Assembly (NCBI RefSeq): GCF_039535475.1
Contig: NZ_BAAAXG010000006.1
Coordinates: 1 to 64,000, forward strand
Length of the DNA: 64,000 nucleotides
Origin: Streptomyces showdoensis
GTDB taxonomy: Bacteria; Actinomycetota; Actinomycetes; Streptomycetales; Streptomycetaceae
Direction: 5' to 3'
In this document: positions 1-7,793 of the stretch, in pieces
How positions within the stretch are numbered: position 1 is the first letter of the stretch
How the letters are laid out: every line of letters begins with the position of its first letter
Made by a program: the position numbers and the translations under genes
The notes under the pieces: model-generated
What the model saw: only the letters and a program-made list of their open reading frames with translations
Databases searched by the model: none
Told to the model about the DNA's origin: nothing

Positions 1-220
1 CCTCCGAGGCGTCCGGTGATCAGGTGGTTCCGTGGCTCCCGGGCTGAATGGAAGCTCGGGCGGAACCGCTGGTCAATGCCTCTCCCGCTGCGGAATCCGT
101 CGCTCCGGGGCGCGCCGACGGGGCCCTGGGGCGCTAAGAACGCGATAAGACGGCGTAAACACTCGGTGCGGGAACCGCAGCCCGCCCGCCAGGTCTTTTC
201 CCGCGCTTTACCCCCTGCGG

Positions 221-251
221 GCACCGTCCCGTCCGCGGTTCGGGACGGTGC
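221..251 (-). terminator. Hairpin after the lanthipeptide transporter operon
   Basis: Perfect 11-bp inverted repeat GCACCGTCCCG / CGGGACGGTGC with a 9-nt loop, three bases beyond the permease stop codon. It has no clear T-run, as is common for Streptomyces terminators. It is placed to end the minus-strand ven-type operon. Positions 1-220 hold nothing I can support as a gene. Confidence 0.7.
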
Positions 252-254
252 GCG

Positions 255-1109
255 TCACTCGGGACGGCTGAAGCGGCGGGCGGCCCACACGAGGGTCAGC
301 ACGCCGAGGGTGAGGAGCAGCCCGGCCTCCAGGGACAGGGGCGGCTGCCGGCCCGCCCATTCGACGCCGCCGACGGCCGCCTGGTCCGGCACCCGCAGGG
401 AGATCGAGCGCCGCAGCAGGTCCACCCCGTACGCGAGCGGATTGACGGTGGCCAGGGCGCGGGCCCAGCCCGGCAGGGACTCCAGGGGGAAGAAGGCGCC
501 GGACAGGAAGAGCAGCGGCATCATCAGGAGGCTGAGCAGGGTGTGGAAGGTCTCGGGGCTGCGCAGCGTGACCGCCAGCGCGAGGGCGAGGGCGGTGATG
601 GCGAAGGAGGCGAGCAGCATGCCGCCGAGGAGCAGCAGGAGGAGGAGCGGGTCGTAGGGCAGGCCGACCGCGCCGGCCAGGCAGAGCAGTACGGCGCCCT
701 GTACGGCGGCGACGAGGGTGCCGCCGGCGCAGCTGCCGAGGAGCAGGGTGGAGCGGCTGACCGGGGCCATCAGGAGCTCGCGCAGATAGCCGCTCTGCCG
801 GTCGGTGATGAGCCGGATGCCCACCATGATGGCCGGGGTCTGGACCGTCATCATCAGCATGCCGGGGAAGAGGTACGTCTGGTATCCGGTGCCCAGGGAG
901 GCGTTGGGGATCAGGGTGGCGAGTCCGCCGCCGAGGGCGAAGAGGTAGAGCACCGGCTGGAGCAGGACGAGGCCGGTGTGGGCGCGCTGGCAGGCGAGGC
1001 GCAGCAGGTCGCGGTGGACCAGGGCGTGGATGGCGCGCAGTTCCTGCCGCAGCCGGGGGGCCGGTCCGCGGTCCGTGGCCTCGGGTGCCCGGAGGGTGAG
1101 GGCGGTCAT
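255..1109 (-). CDS. venH: ABC-2 type transporter permease, lanthipeptide export
   Basis: 284-aa integral membrane protein of the DrrB-like ABC-2 permease family. A cytoplasmic N-terminus of about 35 residues precedes six hydrophobic segments, including an unusual run of leucines (PLLLLLLLGG) and the ABC-2 stretch with GAFFPLESLPGW. The start is the ATG at 1107-1109, which overlaps the stop of the upstream ATPase as ATGA, so the two are translationally coupled. Longer in-frame extensions are arginine-rich antisense of the ATPase and were rejected. It is last in the lanthipeptide operon and presumably forms the exporter or immunity pump with the ATPase. The symbol follows the venezuelin cluster and rests on context rather than a search. 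Confidence 0.85.
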   Translation of the reverse strand: MTALTLRAPEATDRGPAPRLRQELRAIHALVHRDLLRLACQRAHTGLVLLQPVLYLFALGGGLATLIPNASLGTGYQTYLFPGMLMMTVQTPAIMVGIRLITDRQSGYLRELLMAPVSRSTLLLGSCAGGTLVAAVQGAVLLCLAGAVGLPYDPLLLLLLLGGMLLASFAITALALALAVTLRSPETFHTLLSLLMMPLLFLSGAFFPLESLPGWARALATVNPLAYGVDLLRRSISLRVPDQAAVGGVEWAGRQPPLSLEAGLLLTLGVLTLVWAARRFSRPE

Positions 1110-2092
1110 CGGCCGGCTCCCGCGGCGGTCGCGGCCGGGGTGGTGTGGATGCTGCGGCCGGTGTGGTGGAAGAAGACGTCGTCGAGCGTGGGCGGGGTGG
1201 CGGAGGCGGCGTGCACGGCGATGCCGTGCCCGGCGAGGGCGGCGCACAGCCGTGGGATCCACGTGCTGCCGTCGGGTACCCGGAGCCAGGTCCCGTCGGC
1301 GTCGGCGGTGACGGGACGGTCCGGCGGCGCGGCCTGGGCGACGATCTTCCGGGCCCGCTCGTCGTCGCTGGTGCGGAGCACCACCCGGTCGTCGCCGATC
1401 TCGGCCTTGAGCGCGTGCGGCGTGCCCTGGGCGACCAGCCGGCCCCGGTCGGCGATCGCGATGCGGTCGCAGTTCTCCGCCTCGTCCAGGTAGTGCGTGG
1501 TGACGAAGAGGGTGCTGCCCTGCCGGTCGCGCAGCTCTCGCAGGTGCTCCCAGATCTGGGCGCGGGCGTGCGGGTCGAGGCCGGTGGTCGGTTCGTCCAG
1601 GAACAGCACGCTCGGGGAGTGCAGCAACTGGCGGGCGATCTCCAGGCGTCGCCGCATGCCGCCCGACAGGGCGCGTACGGGGGAACGCCGCCGGTCGGTC
1701 AGGCCGGCCGGTTCGAGCACCTCGGCCGTCCGCCGGAGCACGTCGCGGCGGCGCAGCCCGTAGAGGCGGGCGTGGATGCGGAGGTTCTGCTCGACCGTCA
1801 GGTCCGGGTCGAGGGCGCTGTGCTGGAAGAGGATGCCGACCTGTCGCCGCACGTCGTGCGGCCGGGTGAGCACGTCGAAGCCGGCCACGGTGGCGCGGCC
1901 GGAGGTGGGGCGGGCGAGGGCGCAGAGCATGGCGATGGTCGTGGACTTCCCCGCTCCGTTGGGGCCGAGGAAGGCGAAGGTCTCGCCCTGGCGCACGTCG
2001 AGGTCGAGGCCGCTCACCGCGTCGACGACGGTGCCGTGCGGGCCCGGGTAGCTCTTGACCAGACCGCGCGTGCTGATGGCGTATGGCTGCAT
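1106..2092 (-). CDS. venT: ABC transporter ATP-binding protein, lanthipeptide export
   Basis: 328-aa DrrA-type ATPase. Visible motifs are Walker A GPNGAGKST near residue 43, signature LSGGMRRRLE, Walker B VLFLDEPTTGLD and the switch histidine in FVTTHYLDEAE. The roughly 90-residue C-terminal extension is typical of drug and lantibiotic exporters of this family. The stop overlaps the start of the permease gene by 4 bp. It lies 121 bp downstream of the precursor gene behind a strong hairpin, which should keep transporter expression below that of the precursor. Probable role: ATP-driven export of the modified peptide, or self-protection. Confidence 0.9.
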   Translation of the reverse strand: MQPYAISTRGLVKSYPGPHGTVVDAVSGLDLDVRQGETFAFLGPNGAGKSTTIAMLCALARPTSGRATVAGFDVLTRPHDVRRQVGILFQHSALDPDLTVEQNLRIHARLYGLRRRDVLRRTAEVLEPAGLTDRRRSPVRALSGGMRRRLEIARQLLHSPSVLFLDEPTTGLDPHARAQIWEHLRELRDRQGSTLFVTTHYLDEAENCDRIAIADRGRLVAQGTPHALKAEIGDDRVVLRTSDDERARKIVAQAAPPDRPVTADADGTWLRVPDGSTWIPRLCAALAGHGIAVHAASATPPTLDDVFFHHTGRSIHTTPAATAAGAGR

Positions 2093-2163
2093 GGGGCTCG
2101 TCCCTCGTGGTCCGGACCGCCCTCGGAAGGGCGGGCGGTCGGGCGGGTGGCGGAAAACCCGAT

Positions 2164-2200
2164 CCGGCCGGCGGTCGCCACGGGGGCGACCACCGGCCGG
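2164..2200 (-). terminator. Hairpin between precursor and transporter genes
   Basis: 16-bp arms at 2164-2179 and 2185-2200 with a single mismatch and a 5-nt loop. On the minus strand they are followed by a T-rich stretch (ATCGGGTTTTCC). The hairpin sits just after the precursor stop and before the ATPase start. It is a good candidate for a leaky terminator or mRNA stabiliser that raises precursor transcript over transporter transcript, as is common in lanthipeptide operons. Confidence 0.7.
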
Positions 2201-2213
2201 AGGGGCGCGGCCG

Positions 2214-2369
2214 CTACGCGCAGCTGATGCCGATACAGACGGTGTTGAGGAGCGTCAGCAGGCCGACGCACGCGCACGTTCCGCTGAACGAGTCGCCGTC
2301 GACACCGACCGGGTCGGTCTCCGGAAGGGCGTGCAGGTGGGCCAGCAGCTCGAGGTCCTGGTTCTCCAT
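2214..2369 (-). CDS. venA: Class IV lanthipeptide precursor, venezuelin-like
   Basis: 51-aa precursor too short for most gene finders. The leader has the class III/IV pattern ELLAHLHALPETDPVGVDG. The C-terminal core holds four cysteines (32, 34, 45, 50) and the dehydratable residues Ser27, Ser29, Thr31, Thr39, Thr43 and Ser49. From memory the end of the core, GLLTLLNTVCIGISCA, matches venezuelin of S. venezuelae, while the start of the core (GDSFSGTCAC) differs, so the product is probably a congener. An AAGGAG ribosome site lies 7 nt before the ATG. The gene is 44 bp downstream of its synthetase gene. The mature peptide should carry lanthionine rings made by VenL; where the leader is cut cannot be read here. 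Confidence 0.92.
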   Translation of the reverse strand: MENQDLELLAHLHALPETDPVGVDGDSFSGTCACVGLLTLLNTVCIGISCA

Positions 2370-2394
2370 GACATTCTCCTTCTCTGTGACGTGA

Positions 2395-2412
2395 CGGCAG
2401 GGATTCCTGCCG
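2395..2412 (-). other. Small hairpin between venL and venA
   Basis: Perfect 7-bp stem CGGCAGG / CCTGCCG with a 4-nt loop, directly after the venL stop codon and just upstream of the venA ribosome site. It may be an mRNA processing or stability element setting the venL to venA ratio. Functional assignment is inference. Confidence 0.45.
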
Positions 2413-2413
2413 C

Positions 2414-5128
2414 TCAGACCGGCTGCTGGACCATCCAGTGCCGGGGTTCTGTGTGGCGGATCCGCAGGAGGAACCCGAGGATTCCGGCGGATCCGTCGCT
2501 CCAGCTCGTCGAGACGTCCCCGTACTCGTTCGGGAACACGACGTGGCTGCCGCGGTGGGTGCGTTCGGAGCGGATGAGGCGGGCCAGGTCCTCGGCCATC
2601 GCCCGGTAGGCGGGGTCGCCGGTGGCCTCGGCCATGTCGAGGAGGTAGTCGCCGTTCCCGGCCAGTCCGTGGCACTGGGTGACGGCCGCGCGGGAGGCGC
2701 GCTCCACGACGGCGCGCGTGCCGGCCCGGGCGAGGGCGCCGAACCGCTCGTCGCCGGTCGCCCGCCAGAGGCGGACGAGGAAGGAGCCGATTCCGGCCGA
2801 CCCGTGGCACCAGTACGGGGCCGTCGGCACGTCCGTCTCCTGGGCCGGCCACTGGGCGGCGCCGTCGACCATGACGGCGTGCGTCACCAGGTGTTCGCCG
2901 GCCGCCAGGGCCAGTTCGCGGTGGTCCGGGCTCTTGGAGACGGCCGCTGCCTCCAGGAGGAAGCAGCCGATGCCGGAGGTGCCGTGGGCGAAGCCCAGGT
3001 AGCGCTTGCCGGCCTCCTCGACGACGGCCTCCGCGGGCACGGGCCAGCTGGCTCCGGAGCGTTCGCGCCGGGCCGCGGCCGCGAGGCGGTCGGCCAGTTC
3101 GACGACCCGTTCGGCGAAGCGGGGGTCTCCGGTGCGGTGCCACAGGTGGACGGCGGCCAGGCCGCTGCCGGCCGAGCCGTGGGTGATGTCGTGGCTGGGC
3201 GTCGACTCCTGCGGCGCGAGCGCCAGGGCGAGGGCGTGGTCGACCAGGGCCCGGTCGTCGACGGCGCGTCCGGCGTCGTACAGCGCCCAGGCGGTCCCGC
3301 GGCCGCCGAAGTGCAGGCCGGGGCGGGTGGAGCGGGTGTCGGTGCGGTCCGCGATCCAGCGGCCGGCCGTGGAGATCAGCTCCGGCAGCCGTGGGTCGCC
3401 GGTGAGCTCGAAGTACCGCGTCAGCACGGCGAGCACACCGGCCGCGCCCTGCTGCACGGTGCAGGCGTCGGTCTCCCCGGCCTTGGTGGACACGGGCCAC
3501 AGGCGTCGGTCGTCCTCCGGTGTCATGGAGTCGACGAGGTGCTGCACGATCCCGGCCACCACCGCCTCGTTCTCGGCGGCGTCGGCGGCGGCGGTGGCGT
3601 CCCCGGCGTCGGTGGGCGTCGCCGCGCGGGTCCCGCCGGTCCGCGCGGACGCGGCCGGGGTGGTCGCCGGCGGTCCGCTCTCCCGGAGCGCGTCCCGGGC
3701 CCGGGCGGGGTCCCAGCGCTCGGCGGGTTCGTCGCGCATCAGCCCGAGGATCATCGCGCGCAGGCCGTCCGGCAGTCCGGCCGGACCGGCGCAGGCGCCC
3801 AGCCACGCGCCGAGCCGTTCCTGTGCCGGCCGGGTGGCGGGCTCCTCCTGCAGGAGGTTGGGGACCTTGCCGGTCAGGACGAAGCAGAGGGTGGCACCGA
3901 GGCTGTAGTAGTCGCCGGTCGGGGAGACCGGGGCGTCCACCAGGCGCTCGGGGGCGCTGAAGCCGGGGGTGCCGACGCGGCTCGGGAGGGCGGCGTCGTC
4001 CTCCAGGACGGCGAGCTCCAGGTCGATCAGGCGCAGCGCGCCGTCGGGGCGGACCATCACGTTGGCCGGCGTGAAGTCGCGCAGCACGCAGCCGCGGGCG
4101 TGGGCGGCCTCGACCAGGTCCACCAGACGGGCGGCCTGGGCGAGCGCGTCGGCGTGGTAGCGGGTGGCGCCGGCGTCGCGGAAGTGCTCGGCGACCCAGT
4201 TGCGCAGGGGGATGCCCGGTACCTCCTCCTGGGCGAGGAAGAGGTGGCCGCCGTGCTCGAACATCGCGAGCGGCTCCGGCGCGAGCCCGGTGCCCTTGAG
4301 CTTCTCCAGCGTGCGGGCCTCGGTGCGGAGCCAGTCGCGGACGTCGCTGCCGGAGGCGTCGGCCTCCACGTGGGGCCGGGTCTCCTTGATGACCACGGGG
4401 GCGCCGGTGGTGAGGTCGGTGCCCCGGTAGACGCCGCCCTTGTTCGTGTGCCGGATCGCCTCCCGTACCGAGAAGCGGCCGCCGAGGACGACCGGGCGCC
4501 GCTCGGTCTCCGCTCTGGGCGGGGCGACGGGCACGGATTCGGGGAAGGGGCTGACCGCCCAGGACGGCGGGGCGTAGCTGCCGGTCCGCTTGTCCTCCAC
4601 GGGGTTGCCGTCGGGGTCCTCGATGTACCAGACCATCAGGCCCTCGTCCGAGAGCCGCCGCCGGGCGGCGAAGGCGCCGTAGCGGTAGTGCACGAGGCTG
4701 TTCGGGGCGTACGGCCGGTCGGACAGGATCCGGGGGCCCGCGAGTCCTCGGGTCGCCGTGTGGAGGTCCTGGGCGAGCCGGGCCGCGTCGGCGTCGGAGG
4801 CCGGGTAGACCGTGATGAACTTGCCCGAGCTCCCGCGCGGCGTGGCACGGGTGTTGAGCGCGCTCACCTGCTCCAGCGACCGGGCGAACTTGAAGGCGGC
4901 CCCGTCCCGGAGGAGCACCTCCAGGGCCTTCTCCAGCACCGCGGGGGCGGAGGCGGCCGTCGCGGAGACGTGCAGCTTCCAGCCCTGTGCCGGCCCGGTC
5001 CAGGAGGGCGGTGCCACCCGGCACCAGCTCTCGTCGGACTCGGTCGCCCAGCTCTCGCCTGTCCCCGTGGCGCGCAGTGCGCCGTGGAGCAGGGTCTCCA
5101 GCTCGGACTCGGTGACGTGGGTCGTCAT
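2414..5128 (-). CDS. venL: Class IV lanthionine synthetase
   Basis: 904-aa LanL. Domains in order: N-terminal OspF-like phospho-Ser/Thr lyase (about 1-200), Ser/Thr kinase (about 215-480, with catalytic-loop variant RDFTPANVM and DLE in place of DFG), a low-complexity Ala/Thr linker, and a LanC-like cyclase (about 530-904). The cyclase keeps the zinc ligands Cys774 (WCHGSAG) and Cys819-His820 (QCHGLAG), which separates class IV from class III enzymes. It phosphorylates and eliminates Ser/Thr in the precursor, then adds cysteines to form lanthionine rings. The start is the ATG at 5126-5128, preceded by GAGGGAAGGG; the upstream in-frame ATG at 5143 lies within that ribosome-site context and was rejected. 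First gene of the operon. Confidence 0.95.
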   Translation of the reverse strand: MTTHVTESELETLLHGALRATGTGESWATESDESWCRVAPPSWTGPAQGWKLHVSATAASAPAVLEKALEVLLRDGAAFKFARSLEQVSALNTRATPRGSSGKFITVYPASDADAARLAQDLHTATRGLAGPRILSDRPYAPNSLVHYRYGAFAARRRLSDEGLMVWYIEDPDGNPVEDKRTGSYAPPSWAVSPFPESVPVAPPRAETERRPVVLGGRFSVREAIRHTNKGGVYRGTDLTTGAPVVIKETRPHVEADASGSDVRDWLRTEARTLEKLKGTGLAPEPLAMFEHGGHLFLAQEEVPGIPLRNWVAEHFRDAGATRYHADALAQAARLVDLVEAAHARGCVLRDFTPANVMVRPDGALRLIDLELAVLEDDAALPSRVGTPGFSAPERLVDAPVSPTGDYYSLGATLCFVLTGKVPNLLQEEPATRPAQERLGAWLGACAGPAGLPDGLRAMILGLMRDEPAERWDPARARDALRESGPPATTPAASARTGGTRAATPTDAGDATAAADAAENEAVVAGIVQHLVDSMTPEDDRRLWPVSTKAGETDACTVQQGAAGVLAVLTRYFELTGDPRLPELISTAGRWIADRTDTRSTRPGLHFGGRGTAWALYDAGRAVDDRALVDHALALALAPQESTPSHDITHGSAGSGLAAVHLWHRTGDPRFAERVVELADRLAAAARRERSGASWPVPAEAVVEEAGKRYLGFAHGTSGIGCFLLEAAAVSKSPDHRELALAAGEHLVTHAVMVDGAAQWPAQETDVPTAPYWCHGSAGIGSFLVRLWRATGDERFGALARAGTRAVVERASRAAVTQCHGLAGNGDYLLDMAEATGDPAYRAMAEDLARLIRSERTHRGSHVVFPNEYGDVSTSWSDGSAGILGFLLRIRHTEPRHWMVQQPV

Positions 5129-5307
5129 GCCCTTCCCTCTCAACGGGTGAGAACCGCTGGGAGGGAGCGTGCCCGGACGTTCTTGTCATACCAACACACT
5201 CACCACCGGATTCACTTGATTCGGCGAGCGCACGGGCACCGTGTGCCACCTTGTGGCGCGACCGCGCGGGAAGGGCGTGCGGCCGCTCACTTCGGGGCGC
5301 ATTGGGC
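5129..5307 (-). promoter_or_regulatory. Leader and promoter region of the lanthipeptide operon
   Basis: 179 bp with no gene. It must carry the venL promoter on the minus strand. A possible -10 is TATGAC (reverse complement of 5185-5190) with only a weak -35 about 17-18 bp upstream. Overlapping short hairpins (GGCAC/GTGCC and GCCAC/GTGGC near 5235-5257) lie just beyond the stop of the carboxylesterase gene and may end that transcript. Confidence 0.35.
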
Positions 5308-6762
5308 TCAGCGCACGCCTTCCCAGAGGGCGCGTTCGCGGGCGCGCGGATCGCTGACCTGGGCGGGGCCCGGCGTGGTGAAATCCATCGCCGTACGGGT
5401 GGTGGGGGCGTACGGCGCCCAGCCGGGGTCGCCCGTCCTCGCGAAGGCGACCCACGCCCCGTGCATGGCCTCCGCGAGCGCCCGGGGCGGGTGGGCGCCG
5501 AGCACGGGGGCGTAGGACGGGTCGTCGAGGCGGTCGAAGACGAAGGGGAGTTCCAGAGCGTGGCAGGCTCCGAGCGCCCCGTCGAATCGGGGGGACCGCC
5601 AGGAGAACTCGTACAGGTACGAGCCGGGGACGGCCTCGGCGAGGCGGACGGCGGGGATGCGGTAGAACCAGTCGGTGGCCACCGCGTCGAGGAGTTCGCC
5701 CGGCGTGGCGCCCGGCCGGGCCGCCGCGTAGACGGGGAGGGCCTCGGCGGGGTCGAGGCCGTAGGCCGAGGTCAGGGCGTGCAGGGTGGTCTCGGGCACG
5801 AGGTCCAGGCGCCCGGTGGGGACGAGGAAGAGGCGGTACTCCTCCCGGTTGCTGCCGATGAGCAGGTCGACGCCGCAGTCGGGCGGGGGCAGCGCCGGAC
5901 CGGTCCTGACCGGCTCGAAGGGCATCATGTTGAGCGCGGCCTCGCCCCACAGCGCCGGGTCCGGGCGCGCGTTCACCTCGCCGCGCAACTCGGCCTGGGC
6001 GGGCAGCAGTTCGGCCAGCGGGACGGCGGCGAAGGCCTCCGGGTCGGGGTCGATGCCCAGCTTCTGCGCCAGCCGGGCGGTGACGAGCTCCGCGGAGGCC
6101 GGGCGCAGGAAGTGGTGACAGGCCCCGGACTGGAGGATCGCCCGCCGGAACAGGCCGCGGGCCGCCGGGTCGGTCAGGAGCATGCCGATGCTCATGGCGC
6201 CGGCCGACTCGCCGAAGACGGTCACCCGTTCGGGGTCGCCGCCGAAGGCGTCGATGTTCTCCCGGACCCAGCGCAGGGCGGCGATCTGGTCGAGCAGGCC
6301 GCGGTTGTCGGGGCGGCCGGGCAGCCGCAGGAAGCCGTCGCTCCCCAGGCGGTAGTTGAGGGTGACGCAGACGACGCCGTCGCGGGCGAAGGCGCTGCCG
6401 TCGTACGCGGACACCGAGCCCGCCCCGTTGGTGAAGGCCCCGCCGTGCAGCCACACCATCACGGGCAGTCCGGTGCCTCGCTCCGGGGCCGGCGTCCAGA
6501 CGTTGAGGTTGAGGCAGTCCTCCCCCGCGGCGGTGTCGTCCGGGATGAGCGCGTCGAAGGGCGGCGCGTAGGGGGCGTGCGGTGGGGTCGGGCCGAAGGC
6601 CGTGGCGTCGCGCACGCCCGTCCAGGGCTCGGGCGGGACGGGCGCGCGGAACCGCAGCCCGCCGAAGGGCGGGGCCGCGTACGGGATGCCGAGGAAGCAG
6701 GTGAGCCCGTCGGGGAGGGGGCGGCCGCGGACCGCCCCCTGCCGGGTCGTACGGACCGTCAT
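5308..6762 (-). CDS. Type B carboxylesterase
   Basis: 484-aa member of the carboxylesterase type B family (alpha/beta hydrolase). Oxyanion-hole motif HGGAF, nucleophile elbow GESAG in TVFGESAGAMSIG, an acidic residue in IGSNREEYR and the histidine in GACHALELPF give a full catalytic triad. EDCLNLNVW is the second family signature. No signal peptide is visible, so it should be cytoplasmic. Substrate is unknown; para-nitrobenzyl esterases are the nearest characterised type. The ATG start (6760-6762) overlaps the stop of the upstream hydrolase as ATGA, making it the last gene of a three-hydrolase operon. Confidence 0.9.
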   Translation of the reverse strand: MTVRTTRQGAVRGRPLPDGLTCFLGIPYAAPPFGGLRFRAPVPPEPWTGVRDATAFGPTPPHAPYAPPFDALIPDDTAAGEDCLNLNVWTPAPERGTGLPVMVWLHGGAFTNGAGSVSAYDGSAFARDGVVCVTLNYRLGSDGFLRLPGRPDNRGLLDQIAALRWVRENIDAFGGDPERVTVFGESAGAMSIGMLLTDPAARGLFRRAILQSGACHHFLRPASAELVTARLAQKLGIDPDPEAFAAVPLAELLPAQAELRGEVNARPDPALWGEAALNMMPFEPVRTGPALPPPDCGVDLLIGSNREEYRLFLVPTGRLDLVPETTLHALTSAYGLDPAEALPVYAAARPGATPGELLDAVATDWFYRIPAVRLAEAVPGSYLYEFSWRSPRFDGALGACHALELPFVFDRLDDPSYAPVLGAHPPRALAEAMHGAWVAFARTGDPGWAPYAPTTRTAMDFTTPGPAQVSDPRARERALWEGVR

Positions 6763-7784
6763 GCCGACAGGACCCCGGTCAGCGCCGCGCCGAACTCCTC
6801 GGGGCGTTCGAGGTGGACCGCGTGTCCGGCGCCGGCGACCGCGACCTCCCGGACGGTGCCGCCCGCCGCCGCGTACCGGTCCAGGACGTGCCGCGTCTGC
6901 GCCACCATCGGCTGTGCCGGGGTCCCGTCCCAGCCCGGTACGACCCCGACCGCACCGAGGTGCGCGAGGTCGAACATCGACGCGTCGGCGACGATGACGT
7001 CGTCCTCGCCGCGGATCCACAGGATCGGCGGCTTGTGGTCGAGCAGGTGCAGGTCGTCGACGCGGAAGTGGGTCGGGGCCAGGCAGTTGAGCACGCCGCG
7101 GGTGCCGGGCGCGATCCCGGGCCAGGCGGCGGACGGCGTGCTGTCCCCCGGGTAGTGGTCGTCGCCGGTGCGGGTGGTGAGCATGGCCTCGACGTACGCG
7201 TCCTCGTGCTCGGGGCGCAGCGGCGGCTTGACGTAGCAGCCGGCGAGGACGGCGCGCGGGGAGAGCGGGGAGTCCTCGCCCCGGTCGCCTTCGGCGAGCA
7301 GCCGCACGAACTCCGGGTTGGCGGTGCCGCCGCCCGATCCGGCGCCGTCCGCGGAGTTGAGGGTGCCGTCCACTCCGCGCGTGCCGCCGAAGCCGTACGG
7401 GGAGACCGGGTTGACCAGGGAGAGGGAGCGGACGGCGGCCGGGTGGTCGCGCAGGAACTGCATGACCACGCCCCCGCCCATGGACCAGCCGACCAGGTGC
7501 GCCCGGTCGGCGCCGAGGGTCTCCAGGAGCGCGGCGAGGTCGTCGGCGTAGTCCCGTACGCCCCGGGTGGCGTCGACGGGCAGCGGGTCGGTGCCTCCGA
7601 AGCCGCGCAGGTCGACGGCGACGGGCCGGTAGCGGTCCGGCAGCGTGGTCAGGGTGGTGTCCCAGAACACGGAGGAGGAAACGTTTCCGTGGACGAAGAG
7701 GACGAGCTCCCCCTCCTCGCGGACTTCGGTGATCTGCTGGGTCAGCCGGGAGGTGGCGACGCGGCGGGTGCGGAGCGTGGTCAT
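6759..7784 (-). CDS. Alpha/beta hydrolase
   Basis: 341-aa alpha/beta hydrolase. HGN oxyanion region (LFVHGNVSSS), nucleophile GWSMGG, acid in WIRGEDDVIV and histidine in GAGHAVHLERP are all present, so it should be active. A glycine-rich insertion (about 135-155) and a long cap precede the acid. No export signal. It lies 9 bp downstream of a secreted lipase-like gene and overlaps the next carboxylesterase by 4 bp, so all three are probably cotranscribed. Substrate unknown; haloalkane dehalogenase- and esterase-like folds are the closest general types. Confidence 0.9.
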   Translation of the reverse strand: MTTLRTRRVATSRLTQQITEVREEGELVLFVHGNVSSSVFWDTTLTTLPDRYRPVAVDLRGFGGTDPLPVDATRGVRDYADDLAALLETLGADRAHLVGWSMGGGVVMQFLRDHPAAVRSLSLVNPVSPYGFGGTRGVDGTLNSADGAGSGGGTANPEFVRLLAEGDRGEDSPLSPRAVLAGCYVKPPLRPEHEDAYVEAMLTTRTGDDHYPGDSTPSAAWPGIAPGTRGVLNCLAPTHFRVDDLHLLDHKPPILWIRGEDDVIVADASMFDLAHLGAVGVVPGWDGTPAQPMVAQTRHVLDRYAAAGGTVREVAVAGAGHAVHLERPEEFGAALTGVLSA

Positions 7785-7793
7785 GGGGGTCCT

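Noticed and set aside
2438..5515. 1025-aa plus-strand open frame opposite the lanthionine synthetase
   Set aside because: Antisense shadow of a well-motifed gene; low-complexity Gly/Val/Ala/Arg composition typical of the complementary frame in high-G+C DNA.
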